From contig CAMWYM010000018.1 of the NCBI GenBank assembly GCA_947178475.1, positions 1 through 36,391 on the forward strand: 36,391 bases of DNA. The letters are read 5' to 3'. Below the pieces are notes generated by a model. The model had not been told where the DNA came from and ran no database searches. It saw only the letters and a program-made list of their open reading frames with translations. The stretch comes from an uncultured Clostridium sp. Its GTDB lineage: Bacteria > Bacillota > Clostridia > Lachnospirales > Lachnospiraceae. Of this stretch, positions 1-8,480 are shown in pieces. The position numbers and the translations under genes are program-made. Numbering within the stretch: position 1 is the stretch's first letter; every line of letters begins with the position of its first letter.

Positions 1-85
1 CCCCCCCCCTTTTTTTTTTACTCCTGATTCGGTTATCCGCGATGCTGAGGAGTCTCGTGGGCTCGGAGATGTGTATATGAGTCAG
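1..85 (-). other. Nextera adapter read-through plus homopolymer tail (not genomic)
   Basis: Positions 52-85 match the 34-nt Nextera Read 2 transposase adapter at 32 of 34 bases as I recall it (differences at 78 and 82). Read on the minus strand the order is genomic insert, adapter (85-52), an 8-nt index (51-44), a 24-nt segment where the P7 primer site belongs (43-20; about 11 of 24 matches, so error-rich), then a run of A (19-10) and a run of G (9-1). This is the exact order and spacing of a read that ran through a short insert to the flow-cell end on a two-colour Illumina instrument. The index is one base from the i7 index I remember as N704. The genome therefore starts at about position 86. 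Confidence 0.95.
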
Positions 86-368
86 TAACAATTCCAGGGG
101 AAAAAAATGTTTTTAATGAACGCTCTGATTGCCTTATCCAAGCCACAGCAGATACAACAATTCCTATTATTGCTAATATATAAATCAATATTAGGGCTGG
201 TCTGGTATCTCCACATAAACCCATTACATATATTAATACCAGCACCGTCATAACAGCAGATGCCCAGCTCTCCTCCGGTGTCACCTTAACAAGAATATGA
301 AATAATAAAGCCAGCCCTATTATTACCAGTATGGCAACTCCTACAAAAGCTATATTAAGCATGTTCAT
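86..368 (-). CDS. polytopic membrane protein, N-terminal part only (cut by contig edge)
   Basis: Function not recognised. About 94 genomic residues remain before the reading frame runs into adapter sequence; the apparent stop near 33 is an artefact. Three hydrophobic segments are visible, at roughly residues 5-27, 37-55 and 58-78, with a charged stretch (RQSERSLK) after the third, as at the start of a larger polytopic membrane protein. I place the start at ATG 368; the frame is also open to a TTG at 374, and another ATG lies at 362. The gene begins 13 nt after the stop of the sugar-transferase gene on the same strand, so it is probably the next gene of that polysaccharide operon. A polymerase, ligase or glycosyltransferase is possible but cannot be judged from this fragment. 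Confidence 0.6.
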
Positions 369-381
369 TTCCAACCTTTCG

Positions 382-1800
382 CTAATCCTTCAATTTATCC
401 GGCTCCGCTTCCTTCTCCGGCTGTACCACCGGTTGTTTAACGGCTGTCACCTGATTCATTTCAATTCCCTCTGTATTTCCCTTTTGGAAAAGAATCTTAA
501 ACGTAAGCAGTAACAATTTTATATCCAGCCAGAAGGAATAATTCTCAATGTAGGTCAAATCCAGCTTTAGTTTATCATAAGGGGTTGTATTATACTTGCC
601 ATATACCTGTGCATATCCGGTAAGTCCGGCCTTTACCTTTAAGCGAAAATCAAACTCTGGAATAATCTCCTTATACTGCTCAGCAATCTCCGGGCGTTCC
701 GGCCTTGGTCCCACTAAAGACATATCGCCCTTAATAATATTAATCAACTGTGGAAACTCGTCAAAGTGAATAGCCCGCAGCACCTTTCCCACCGGGGTAA
801 TACGGTCATCATTTTTCTTCGCCAGCTGTGCACCGGAATCCTCGGAATCCATCCGCATACTCCGGAATTTGTATATATCAAATATCTTGCCGTCAATGGT
901 CAGTCTCGGCTGCTTATAGAGAACCGGTCCCCCGTCATAAAGCTTAATCAGCAATGCAATGATCAAAAACATCGGAAGCAACACGATAGAAACAGGAATA
1001 CTAAGTGCCAAATCCAACAGTCTCTTAAAGATAATCTGCTCACCTGACAGTCCCTTATTACGGGATAGATAAAGTGGTGTGTCAAACAGATGAATATTAT
1101 CTGAACCCCGAAGAAGTATATCGGATATTTTGGGAGTAACATAGGTTCTGACTGACTCAGTAAAACAGCGCTTCAGTATAATATTCCGTTCATATGCCGG
1201 AATGTCATAAATAAGCACCGCCTCGTAATCAGCCACCATATCACATACGCAGTCCAGACTTTCCACATTCAAGTCTGCCATATCACAAATCTCATACTTA
1301 TCCTGTCTTGAACTCATCTTAATAATCATATCATCAGGACTGCGGTCATAACAGATCAGCAGCATCTGTCTCGGCGGATAGAGCAATGCATATATCATCT
1401 TGCAAATAAATACCCATACCAAAATAGCAATAATCTGTACAAAGGTCATTCTGATCAACGGAACGCCTGACAAATAATGCCGGCTTACCAAAACAACCTG
1501 CAGATAAGCAACTATATTGGCACAAACCAGCGATAATATCTGCGAATACAGTACATCCATCAGACGCAGATACCCAATCTTAAAGCCTCCATAGAGCTGT
1601 GTCAGCAAAAACAAAACCAGTCCATATATACCGATTACCGCCCAGTTACCTCGGAGAGAAAAAGGATTTTCCAGCTGACCGACATAAACCTTATACCATA
1701 CATAGGCAAATAAGGTTATATGCATTGCCAGCAGGATAAAACCCTCAAAAAAATTGATAACCCTCTTAAATTGATCTCTTTTCCGAACTTTATTATGCAT
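382..1800 (-). CDS. exopolysaccharide polyprenyl-phosphate sugar-1-phosphate transferase
   Basis: This is a polyisoprenyl-phosphate hexose-1-phosphate transferase of the WcaJ/WbaP type, which moves a sugar phosphate from a nucleotide sugar onto undecaprenyl phosphate at the membrane and starts a repeat unit. The N-terminal third has about four membrane segments, then a soluble region, then another membrane helix near residue 275 leading into the bacterial sugar transferase domain. Family motifs are present: KFRSM (about 311-315), DEFPQL (347-352) and GDMSLVGPRPE (358-368). The usual PGLTG motif reads AGLTG. The 472-residue length is normal. I prefer ATG 1800 because GGTGG lies 5 nt upstream; in-frame GTG codons at 1809 and 1812 are possible, the latter touching the stop of the GH25 gene. 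The sugar specificity cannot be read from sequence. Confidence 0.9.
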   Translation of the reverse strand: MHNKVRKRDQFKRVINFFEGFILLAMHITLFAYVWYKVYVGQLENPFSLRGNWAVIGIYGLVLFLLTQLYGGFKIGYLRLMDVLYSQILSLVCANIVAYLQVVLVSRHYLSGVPLIRMTFVQIIAILVWVFICKMIYALLYPPRQMLLICYDRSPDDMIIKMSSRQDKYEICDMADLNVESLDCVCDMVADYEAVLIYDIPAYERNIILKRCFTESVRTYVTPKISDILLRGSDNIHLFDTPLYLSRNKGLSGEQIIFKRLLDLALSIPVSIVLLPMFLIIALLIKLYDGGPVLYKQPRLTIDGKIFDIYKFRSMRMDSEDSGAQLAKKNDDRITPVGKVLRAIHFDEFPQLINIIKGDMSLVGPRPERPEIAEQYKEIIPEFDFRLKVKAGLTGYAQVYGKYNTTPYDKLKLDLTYIENYSFWLDIKLLLLTFKILFQKGNTEGIEMNQVTAVKQPVVQPEKEAEPDKLKD

Positions 1801-1812
1801 ATTTTCCACCAC

Positions 1813-3387
1813 TTATTTCTTCAGATATCCGTTTTTATCAAAGGTATATCGTTTTCCCTTAATCTTAATAGTCTTATTTCTCACCATCTTACCGTTTTTC
1901 TGGAAATAGTATTTATGCTCCTTATAGGTAAGCCAGCCCTTCTTCATGACACCTTTTCCGTCAAAGTAGTATCGGTCACCATTAATGGTTTTAAATCCGG
2001 TTACACGATTACCCTTACCGTCACAGTAATATTTCTTCCCTTTGATTGTAACCCATTTCTGCTTGGCGATACCCCCGGAAGAATAACGATAAATATATTT
2101 GCCATTAGACCTCTTATGCCAGCCCTTTTTAATCTTGCAGGAACCATCTTCCCTGATGGTTACTCCCGGCTCATTTGTATTAAACTGCTGTACGCCGTTA
2201 TCGTTAAATAAATAGATTTTCCCACCGATTTTCGTAAAACCGGTCTGCATTACACCCTTTTTATTAAAGTAATACTGTTCTCCGGATATTGAACGCCAGC
2301 CGGTAGTCGCCACACCTTCTCTAATATAGTAGCGTTCCCCTGCCATAGTAAACCAGCCGCTCTTTAATCTTTTACCCTGATAATAATATGACCAATTACC
2401 ATTTTCCTTATACCAGCCATATTTCAATGCCTGATTGCGAAGCTTAACCGTCTTCAGATAATTCTTATAAAGGAAATTCACATCCACAGTATTCTCCGTA
2501 ATACCAGAGAGCTTCTGGGTTGAGGTTGCCTGCCACATTCCACAGTTATATTCTCTCCGGTTAGGCTCAACATATGTATATCTGGCATACCAAAATTCAT
2601 AATCCTTCAGAACATTCTTATCCAGATAATTATCATACCAATTCTGATTGCAGTAAAGCATCGGCGTATATCCCGCTGCCGCTACGGTTTCCATATATGT
2701 CCTTACCATCTCCGTTCTAATCGCCTTGCTTGTCCCCTTTAAAATCTCAGCATCCTCAATATCAAAAGCAACAGGAAATGCCACGTCAATTCCGTCCAAG
2801 CTCTCAATAGTATATTCCGCCTCTGCCAGAGCCTGTTTCGGTGTCTTTGCGTAGGAATAGAAATAAATACCAATAGGGAGTCCGACTTCTTTTGCCCCCT
2901 TGACATAGGATTTAAATTTTGAATCCATTGTGCAGTTCTTACTGCCATATCTTCCCTTACCATATCCTAAACGCAGCATTACAAAGTCCACACCAGAATC
3001 CTTTATTTTATTCCAATTCACATTACCCTGCCACTGGGACATATCGATACCCATGGTAATCACATCTTTACTCAGAGTGGACAACAGCACTCCCGTTTCT
3101 TTATTGGAATTACGGATTTTTCCACCGGATGCCTCGTTTAAATAGTGATATCTGCCGCCAATCTTCTTCCAGCCTGTTACTTTCTTCCCCGATGAGTTTA
3201 CATAATATTTGCCATCCTTATCCTTTACCCACGAAGAAGTCTGTTTCTTACCATCTATATAGAAATAGCCATCAGACCAACCGTTTTTCACCTCATCAGC
3301 ATAACTGTTTTTTCCAGTCAGTGCTGCAACTGCTAACCAAACAGCAGCAAAGACAAGTACCCGGATATATCCCTTTCCTCTCATCAT
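1813..3387 (-). CDS. secreted GH25 muramidase with cell-wall-binding repeats
   Basis: Likely a peptidoglycan-cleaving lysozyme (1,4-beta-N-acetylmuramidase). A signal peptide with a hydrophobic core at about residues 8-22 leads into a short wall-binding segment (residues 35-85). The GH25 domain runs from 111 to 312, with the family opening GIDMSQWQG (D115) and the catalytic-strand motif FDIED holding the DxE pair (D209, E211). Residues 322-524 are about nine aromatic- and glycine-rich repeats of the choline/glucan-binding type, each with a G-W-x-x-x-x-G-x-x-Y-Y pattern. The catalytic domain is thus flanked by binding repeats on both sides. The start is the first of two ATGs behind AGGAAGGA. 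It lies 27 nt after glmM and is probably co-transcribed with it. The role could be wall turnover or release of surface polymer. Confidence 0.9.
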   Translation of the reverse strand: MMRGKGYIRVLVFAAVWLAVAALTGKNSYADEVKNGWSDGYFYIDGKKQTSSWVKDKDGKYYVNSSGKKVTGWKKIGGRYHYLNEASGGKIRNSNKETGVLLSTLSKDVITMGIDMSQWQGNVNWNKIKDSGVDFVMLRLGYGKGRYGSKNCTMDSKFKSYVKGAKEVGLPIGIYFYSYAKTPKQALAEAEYTIESLDGIDVAFPVAFDIEDAEILKGTSKAIRTEMVRTYMETVAAAGYTPMLYCNQNWYDNYLDKNVLKDYEFWYARYTYVEPNRREYNCGMWQATSTQKLSGITENTVDVNFLYKNYLKTVKLRNQALKYGWYKENGNWSYYYQGKRLKSGWFTMAGERYYIREGVATTGWRSISGEQYYFNKKGVMQTGFTKIGGKIYLFNDNGVQQFNTNEPGVTIREDGSCKIKKGWHKRSNGKYIYRYSSGGIAKQKWVTIKGKKYYCDGKGNRVTGFKTINGDRYYFDGKGVMKKGWLTYKEHKYYFQKNGKMVRNKTIKIKGKRYTFDKNGYLKK

Positions 3388-3414
3388 ATCTTATTCCTTC
3401 CTAAATGTGCCCTA

Positions 3415-4767
3415 TTATGCCTCATGCCCCTTTGCTTTAATAACCTCCACCACTTCATCCACATATTTTCTGCAAAGCTCATCAGTAGCTGCCTCAACCA
3501 TCACCCGGATTACCGGCTCAGTGCCACTTTCCCTGAGAAGAATTCTTCCGTCATTACCCAGAGCTTCCTCTACCTTTTTCACTGCCGCCATAACGTCCTC
3601 ATCTGCTCTTGCCTCCGGTTTACTCTTAACCCGGACATTCACCAACAGCTGCGGATAAATTTTCAAATCCCGGAATAATTCTGATGCATTCACCTTTTTC
3701 TCAAGAATTACCTCCATCAGCTTAATAGAGGTTAGCACACCATCTCCTGTAGTCGCATACTTACTGAATATAATATGACCACTCTGTTCCCCTCCCAGAG
3801 AATGACCGTTATCCATCATATTTTCATATACATATTTATCTCCAACAGCCGTCTGTTCGTATGAGATACCTTTCTTATCCAAAGCCTTGTAAAGACCAAG
3901 ATTTGACATTACCGTGGTGACAACCGTATTGTTGTTCAACTCGCCCCGCTCGGAGAGATAACCTCCACAGGCATAGAGAATCTTGTCACCGTCAATAAGC
4001 TCTCCATTTTCATCCACCGCCAGACAGCGGTCTGCATCACCATCATATGCAAATCCGATATCCAGCTTCTTCTCCCTTACTAATGCCTGAAGTTTCTCAA
4101 TATGGGTGGAACCGCAGTCACGGTTAATATTCGTTCCATCCGGATCATTATTTATTACATAAGTCTTTGCCCCAAGAGCTTCAAATACAGCCTTTGCAAC
4201 AGTAGACGCAGCACCGTTAGCACAGTCCAGACCTACTCTTTTATTTTTGTAAGAGCGGGTGGCAAGTGTCATCAGATATCCGATATAGCGGTTTCTTCCC
4301 ATAGCATAATCCACTGTTTTGCCAATCTGCTCTCTTTTTGCAAAAGGTATCTCCGGAATTTTCCCGTCAATATAGTCCTCAATCTCAGCCTCCACTTCAG
4401 CCTCCAGCTTATATCCCTGACCATTAATCACCTTAATTCCATTGTCATAATACGGATTATGGCTTGCCGATATCATAATTCCACAGTCAAACTCATCTAA
4501 TCTCACAATATAGGAAACACTTGGTGTCGGGGTAACATGCATCAGATAAACATCTGCACCGCTTGCCGTCAATCCTGCCACCAGGGAATATTCAAACATA
4601 TAAGAGGAACGCCTTGTATCCTTGCCGATTACAATACTGGCCTTACCGTCTTCATGATCTCTGCCATAATAATATCCTAAATATCTGCCCACCTTATATG
4701 CGTGCTCAACAGTTAAATCAACGTTGGCTTCTCCTCTAAATCCATCTGTTCCAAAATACTTACCCAT
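3415..4767 (-). CDS. glmM: phosphoglucosamine mutase
   Basis: GlmM converts glucosamine-6-phosphate to glucosamine-1-phosphate, the step towards UDP-GlcNAc for peptidoglycan and surface polysaccharide. The 450 residues match the family length and begin with the typical MGKYFGTDGFRG. The phosphoserine loop ISASHNP places the active serine at residue 102. The metal-binding loop DGDADR is at 242-247, the sugar-binding GEQSGH at 326-331, and the phosphate-binding RESGTEPVIR at 412-421. All key residues are present. It lies between the lipid kinase and the GH25 gene on the same strand, which fits an envelope unit. The 97-bp gap to the kinase holds a hairpin repeat. Confidence 0.97.
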   Translation of the reverse strand: MGKYFGTDGFRGEANVDLTVEHAYKVGRYLGYYYGRDHEDGKASIVIGKDTRRSSYMFEYSLVAGLTASGADVYLMHVTPTPSVSYIVRLDEFDCGIMISASHNPYYDNGIKVINGQGYKLEAEVEAEIEDYIDGKIPEIPFAKREQIGKTVDYAMGRNRYIGYLMTLATRSYKNKRVGLDCANGAASTVAKAVFEALGAKTYVINNDPDGTNINRDCGSTHIEKLQALVREKKLDIGFAYDGDADRCLAVDENGELIDGDKILYACGGYLSERGELNNNTVVTTVMSNLGLYKALDKKGISYEQTAVGDKYVYENMMDNGHSLGGEQSGHIIFSKYATTGDGVLTSIKLMEVILEKKVNASELFRDLKIYPQLLVNVRVKSKPEARADEDVMAAVKKVEEALGNDGRILLRESGTEPVIRVMVEAATDELCRKYVDEVVEVIKAKGHEA

Positions 4768-4803
4768 GACAATACTCCTTTTTCATTCTATATTAATATA
4801 ATG

Positions 4804-4857
4804 AATTGCGCTGATGCGCAAGTAGGTCATCAATTTTCTTCGAAAATTGGTGACATA
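4804..4857. repeat. intergenic hairpin repeat, copy A
   Basis: Two adjacent inverted repeats fill most of the gap between glmM and the lipid kinase gene. The first is TTGCGC-TGAT-GCGCAA (4806-4821). The second has 13-bp arms, GTCATCAATTTTC and GAAAATTGGTGAC, around a 3-nt loop (4826-4854), with one G-U pair. Related copies lie at 30859-30920 and 32897-32933, sharing the core TAGGTCATCAA. It has no T-run on either side and is therefore not a simple terminator. The family looks like a REP or MITE-like element; its exact ends are uncertain. Confidence 0.7.
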
Positions 4858-4864
4858 TGATATA

Positions 4865-5755
4865 TTATTTCTTTCTTATAATACTGACAGCATTGTGCAG
4901 ATTATCCACCTCAGCATAGGTGACACTGCCTCCAAATTCGCCGTCCAGCGTCCAGACAACTGCCTCCCGGCTCTCAATTACCAGCTTCTCTGTCTTAAAC
5001 TGATACATATACTCCGGCTTAAACTCTCCCATAAAATAAGCTGTCACCGTTGCCTGCAGTTCTAACGGATTTGACGGATATTTTACAAAGAGCACCTCAT
5101 ATTTACCATCCGACAAATCTGCAATTTTACTATTTGGATTAGTAAAACCTCCTACGGTCAGAGAATTGGTAATCATTCCAACAATAAAATCGTCCTCTAT
5201 CACATTACCGTCATATTCCACCCGCATGTGATATGGTATAAGATTAGGAACACTTTTAATTCCTTCAAACAGATATGCCGCATGACCGAAATAATTCTTA
5301 TACTCCTGTGGTGTGGTGTAGGTCACATCAGTAAACGCACCAAATGCTGCTACATAGACAAAAGAATCCCCATTAAAAGATCCCACATCCACCTCCTTCG
5401 GTGAATATTTCACCACCCACTTTGCCGCCCGAATCGGGTCCTTGGGTATGCCGAGACTTCTTGCATAATCATTCGTGGTTCCACAGGGAATATATCCGAT
5501 AGGTGTATCACATCCGCATTGCATACAGCCTGTCACCACCTCGTCCAAGGTCCCATCGCCTCCTGCACAGACAATCACATCGTAGAGCCAGCCTTCCTCC
5601 GATACAATGCGGACTGCATCCTCTTTTGCCTGAGTCGGATACACCCGGACATTATATTCTCCTTTAACAAATATATCCACAATCTCAAACAATTTACTCT
5701 TAATGTGTTTCTTTCCAGCTGATGGATTCACAATAAACAACATATTCTTCATCAA
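4865..5755 (-). CDS. diacylglycerol kinase-family lipid kinase (YegS/DgkB type)
   Basis: A soluble ATP-dependent lipid kinase of the DAGK catalytic family, which phosphorylates diacylglycerol or a related lipid at the membrane and recycles it into phospholipid synthesis. Visible motifs are NPSAGK (residues 10-15), the nucleotide-binding GGDGTLDEV (65-73), and CGTTNDYAR (91-99). The C-terminal lobe includes WTLDGE. The 296-residue length is normal. The start is a TTG at 5755 lying 8 nt after GGGAGG; the adjacent ATG at 5752 is the alternative. A sigma-A promoter at 5838-5866 suggests that this gene leads the transcript running into glmM and the GH25 gene. The exact lipid substrate is not determined. 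Confidence 0.9.
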   Translation of the reverse strand: MMKNMLFIVNPSAGKKHIKSKLFEIVDIFVKGEYNVRVYPTQAKEDAVRIVSEEGWLYDVIVCAGGDGTLDEVVTGCMQCGCDTPIGYIPCGTTNDYARSLGIPKDPIRAAKWVVKYSPKEVDVGSFNGDSFVYVAAFGAFTDVTYTTPQEYKNYFGHAAYLFEGIKSVPNLIPYHMRVEYDGNVIEDDFIVGMITNSLTVGGFTNPNSKIADLSDGKYEVLFVKYPSNPLELQATVTAYFMGEFKPEYMYQFKTEKLVIESREAVVWTLDGEFGGSVTYAEVDNLHNAVSIIRKK

Positions 5756-5837
5756 TCATGCCACCTCCCGGCATATTTTGCTAGAGCGGTAAACACCCTG
5801 CAAGAAATCAGACCAGCAAATATACATGCATTTATAT

Positions 5838-5866
5838 ATTATACTCAATCCCCTTCTTTTTGGCAA
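5838..5866 (-). promoter_or_regulatory. sigma-A promoter for the lipid kinase/glmM unit
   Basis: On the minus strand TTGCCA (5866-5861) is followed by a 17-bp spacer and TATAAT (5843-5838). Transcription would start near 5831, about 75 nt before the gene. The match is five of six and six of six with ideal spacing. Not tested. Confidence 0.7.
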
Positions 5867-5912
5867 GAAAAGAGTGTTTTTTTCATTTTTCCTTCACAAT
5901 TCACGGTTACCC

Positions 5913-6584
5913 TTAACGGTATCTTCTGACAAACTCCGCATACCCTTCTCTCCGGAGCTTACAGCTTGGACAGTTTCCGCAGCCATCCCCTTTTATTCCG
6001 TTATAGCAGGTCAGTGTCTTATCACGTACCAGCTCAAGCCCACCCAAATCATCCGCCAGCTTCCACGTATCTGCTTTGTCTATCCACATCAGCGGTGTCT
6101 CAATACAAAAGGTATAATCCATCGCCAGATTCAGCGTTGTATTCAGCGATTTTATAAATACATCACGACAGTCCGGATATCCTGAAAAATCACTCTGCGA
6201 CACACCGGTAACCAAATCGGTGATTCCTCTCTGCTTTGCAAACACTGCCGCAAAGGTCAAAAACAACATATTACGCCCATCCACTACACTGTTTGGAGCC
6301 CCCTCCTCTGGTGCTTCTTCATCTACTCCGATATCCTGCCTCGTCAGGGAATTAGGTGCCAGCTGGTTAAGCAATGTCATGTCCAGCACATGCCATTCCA
6401 CGTCCAACGAAGTGGTAATTTCCTTTGCACAATCCAACTCCTTTTTATGCCTCTGTCCATAGTCAAAAGATACGGCTACCACCTCCTGATAGCGTTTCAT
6501 CGCCCACAGCAGACAGGTTGTACTATCCTGCCCTCCACTGAAAATCACCACTGCCGCATCACTGTTTCTTGTATTCATCTTCAT
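5913..6584 (-). CDS. queC: 7-cyano-7-deazaguanine (preQ0) synthase
   Basis: QueC converts 7-carboxy-7-deazaguanine to preQ0 using ATP and ammonia, the last step of the preQ0 branch that feeds queuosine in tRNA. The N-terminal PP-loop SGGQDS is at residues 16-21. The zinc site is formed by four cysteines near the C terminus (C193, C202, C205, C208). The 223-residue length is typical. The start is ATG 6584 behind GGAGGGGAG. It is the last gene of the run queD, queE, folE, queC. No clear terminator follows; the next promoter, for the lipid kinase, lies 46 nt downstream. Confidence 0.96.
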   Translation of the reverse strand: MKMNTRNSDAAVVIFSGGQDSTTCLLWAMKRYQEVVAVSFDYGQRHKKELDCAKEITTSLDVEWHVLDMTLLNQLAPNSLTRQDIGVDEEAPEEGAPNSVVDGRNMLFLTFAAVFAKQRGITDLVTGVSQSDFSGYPDCRDVFIKSLNTTLNLAMDYTFCIETPLMWIDKADTWKLADDLGGLELVRDKTLTCYNGIKGDGCGNCPSCKLRREGYAEFVRRYR

Positions 6585-6611
6585 TTAACTCCCCTCCATA
6601 TGAGTTATTTT

Positions 6612-7190
6612 TCATTTCAACATCAGCAAAAGCCTGTTCTTAAGTTCCTGTTCTGTCTCAAACCTTCCCCGGAAAGTTGTGGTAACTGTTTTAGATGCAT
6701 TTTTCTTAATTCCCCTGGCTGTCATACAGCTATGACAGCCCTCAATATACACCGCCACATCCGGTGAACCGGCAGCCTTACTAATAATTTCGGCGATATC
6801 CGTACCGATCCTCTCCTGAAGCTGCAGGCGTTTTGCCGCCATATCCGCAATCCTTGCAATCTTGCTTAGACCGATTACTCTTCCTTTGGGAATATAAGCC
6901 ACTGCCACCTTCATGTCATACATTAATGCCAGATGATGTTCGCAATAGCTGAATACCTCTATATCCTTAACCACCACCATGTCCCCAGTGCTGTTCACCG
7001 GCACGTCAAAGCTCTTGGAAAACATTGCAGCAATTTCATCGTTGGTGTAATTCATCCCTTCAAAAACCTCTGCATACATTCTGGCCACCCGCTCCGGAGT
7101 ATCCTTAAGCCCCTCCCTGTCCGGGTCATCTCCAAGAGCCTCCAAGATTCCCCTGATATGCTCCTTTATTGCTTCCTGATTAACTGCCAT
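6612..7190 (-). CDS. folE: GTP cyclohydrolase I
   Basis: FolE opens GTP to 7,8-dihydroneopterin triphosphate, the shared precursor of folate and preQ0. The zinc ligands are visible: the CEHH block gives C83 and H86, and C155 lies in the CHSCM block. The frame is open to an ATG at 7202, but GGAGG (7196-7200) sits 5 nt before ATG 7190, so I take the shorter 192-residue form. It lies between queE and queC, which indicates that it supplies the queuosine pathway here. Whether it also serves folate synthesis depends on whether the genome has another folE. Confidence 0.96.
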   Translation of the reverse strand: MAVNQEAIKEHIRGILEALGDDPDREGLKDTPERVARMYAEVFEGMNYTNDEIAAMFSKSFDVPVNSTGDMVVVKDIEVFSYCEHHLALMYDMKVAVAYIPKGRVIGLSKIARIADMAAKRLQLQERIGTDIAEIISKAAGSPDVAVYIEGCHSCMTARGIKKNASKTVTTTFRGRFETEQELKNRLLLMLK

Positions 7191-7253
7191 CTTATCCTCC
7201 ATTTCACTATCTGTTTTCTTTTATTCCGTATACCTATTATCCCTACCGGTCCG

Positions 7254-7913
7254 CTATACACCTCTGGTATCCGGGTCCCATATCATTTTATGCAGCTGCA
7301 TTTGTATATTCACATCATTGAGCTTTCTCTCTATGAGAAACTCCACCATCTCAGCCGGATCAATTTTACCAAAACAGGGACTCAGATAAATTCCGCATCC
7401 CCTCTCGACCAGCCGGTATTGCTTTATTACCTCTTCCGCCCTTATCAGATCCTCTCTGTCTCCTACAACAAATTTCACCGTATCAATACCTCTGAGCTTG
7501 CTATAGTTGTCCAAAAGCATTTTGTCCTCCATGCCGCTTACAGAGGTTTTGTAATCCAGTGTAAAGGTAACATTATCCTGCATAAATGGTCCGATATCCA
7601 CACTTCCATTGGTCTCTATCTCAATGCGAATACCGCTTTCAGTTCTTAACAGTGCCAGTAGCTCCTTCATATCCGGCTGAATCAGTGGTTCCCCGCCGGT
7701 CAGTGTCACATTTTTTATTCCGGTTTGACGAATAATGTCATATATCTGCCACACAGTATACTCTTGACAATCCACCTCCGGGTCATTGGCCCACTTTGTA
7801 TCGCAGTATCCACATTGTAGATTACAGCCGGCAAAACGAATAAATAATGCTAATTGGCCGGCACGCCTTCCCTCACCGTTAATACTGATAAAATGCTCCG
7901 CCACTCTCATCAT
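7254..7913 (-). CDS. queE: 7-carboxy-7-deazaguanine synthase (radical SAM)
   Basis: QueE is a radical SAM enzyme that contracts 6-carboxytetrahydropterin to 7-carboxy-7-deazaguanine. The 4Fe-4S motif is CNLQCGYC (C30, C34, C37), followed by the TGGEP motif that contacts SAM, and an ETNGS motif. The N-terminal SINGEG is typical of the family. The length is 219 residues. Its ATG overlaps the TGA stop of queD as ATGA, which implies translational coupling. It is followed after 63 nt by folE. Confidence 0.96.
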   Translation of the reverse strand: MMRVAEHFISINGEGRRAGQLALFIRFAGCNLQCGYCDTKWANDPEVDCQEYTVWQIYDIIRQTGIKNVTLTGGEPLIQPDMKELLALLRTESGIRIEIETNGSVDIGPFMQDNVTFTLDYKTSVSGMEDKMLLDNYSKLRGIDTVKFVVGDREDLIRAEEVIKQYRLVERGCGIYLSPCFGKIDPAEMVEFLIERKLNDVNIQMQLHKMIWDPDTRGV

Positions 7914-8329
7914 CTGCTATACCCCGCACAATTATTCGGTGTCTCATATACCTTCACCAGCATCACCTGATATTCCAGCTCTTCCATTTTGTCAAAAAAA
8001 TATTCTGCAAGATTTTCAGCTGTAGGGCGGAATGGGAGTTCCACTATACGAAATCCCTCCTCGTCCAAAGCTTCTTTTGTTTTTCTCATCAGACTGTCTC
8101 TTTCAATCACCAGGCTGTGGTCTAATTCATCTGCCAGCTTCCTCAAGTCCTCCTTCAGAGTTTTGAAATCTACTATCATCCCTCTGATTTGTCCCTCTTC
8201 CTCCACATCCTCTGATGCAACGGTTACCTCCACAAGCCATCGATGCCCATGGATATTACTGCACTTTCCCTCATAGCCCTTTAAAAAATGTGCACTATCA
8301 AAATCTGCACTTGTCTGCAATGTATACAT
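7910..8329 (-). CDS. queD: 6-carboxy-5,6,7,8-tetrahydropterin synthase
   Basis: QueD converts dihydroneopterin triphosphate to 6-carboxytetrahydropterin. The zinc-binding histidines are in FDSAHF (H14) and NIHGH (H27, H29), with the catalytic cysteine C23 just before the latter. ELDHS, the conserved aspartate-histidine block, is also present. At 139 residues it is a normal length. It is the first gene of the preQ0 operon, about 50 nt after the terminator at 8379-8419. I found no convincing preQ1 riboswitch or consensus promoter in the short leader. Confidence 0.95.
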   Translation of the reverse strand: MYTLQTSADFDSAHFLKGYEGKCSNIHGHRWLVEVTVASEDVEEEGQIRGMIVDFKTLKEDLRKLADELDHSLVIERDSLMRKTKEALDEEGFRIVELPFRPTAENLAEYFFDKMEELEYQVMLVKVYETPNNCAGYSR

Positions 8330-8378
8330 ATATTTTCCCCTTTTCTCAGATTTTCAAATCAACAACTTCACAGGAATC

Positions 8379-8419
8379 AAAAAAGCACCCGGATTCAAGA
8401 CATACCTGAACCCAAGTGC
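8379..8419 (-). terminator. Rho-independent terminator after thrC
   Basis: On the minus strand GCACTTGGGTTCA pairs with TGAATCCGGGTGC (13 bp, three G-U pairs) around a 9-nt loop, followed at once by six T. It lies 61 nt after the thrC stop and before queD. It most simply ends the thrC transcript. It could also act as an attenuator if transcripts run on into queD. Confidence 0.85.
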
Positions 8420-8480
8420 ATTATCATCGGTCCCGGTTTTATTTATAGACAGGAAGGTACGAATGAACTGTCTTCTTAAA

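Noticed and set aside
33-85. Protein-coding end of the membrane-protein frame
   Set aside because: This part is adapter, so neither the stop nor the residues are genomic.
6933-7649. 238-residue plus-strand frame across folE and queE
   Set aside because: It is the opposite strand of two well-supported genes and has no family signature.
8330-8480. preQ1 riboswitch upstream of queD
   Set aside because: The structured element is a GC-rich hairpin with a T-run that follows thrC; the A-rich preQ1-I tail and core are not present.
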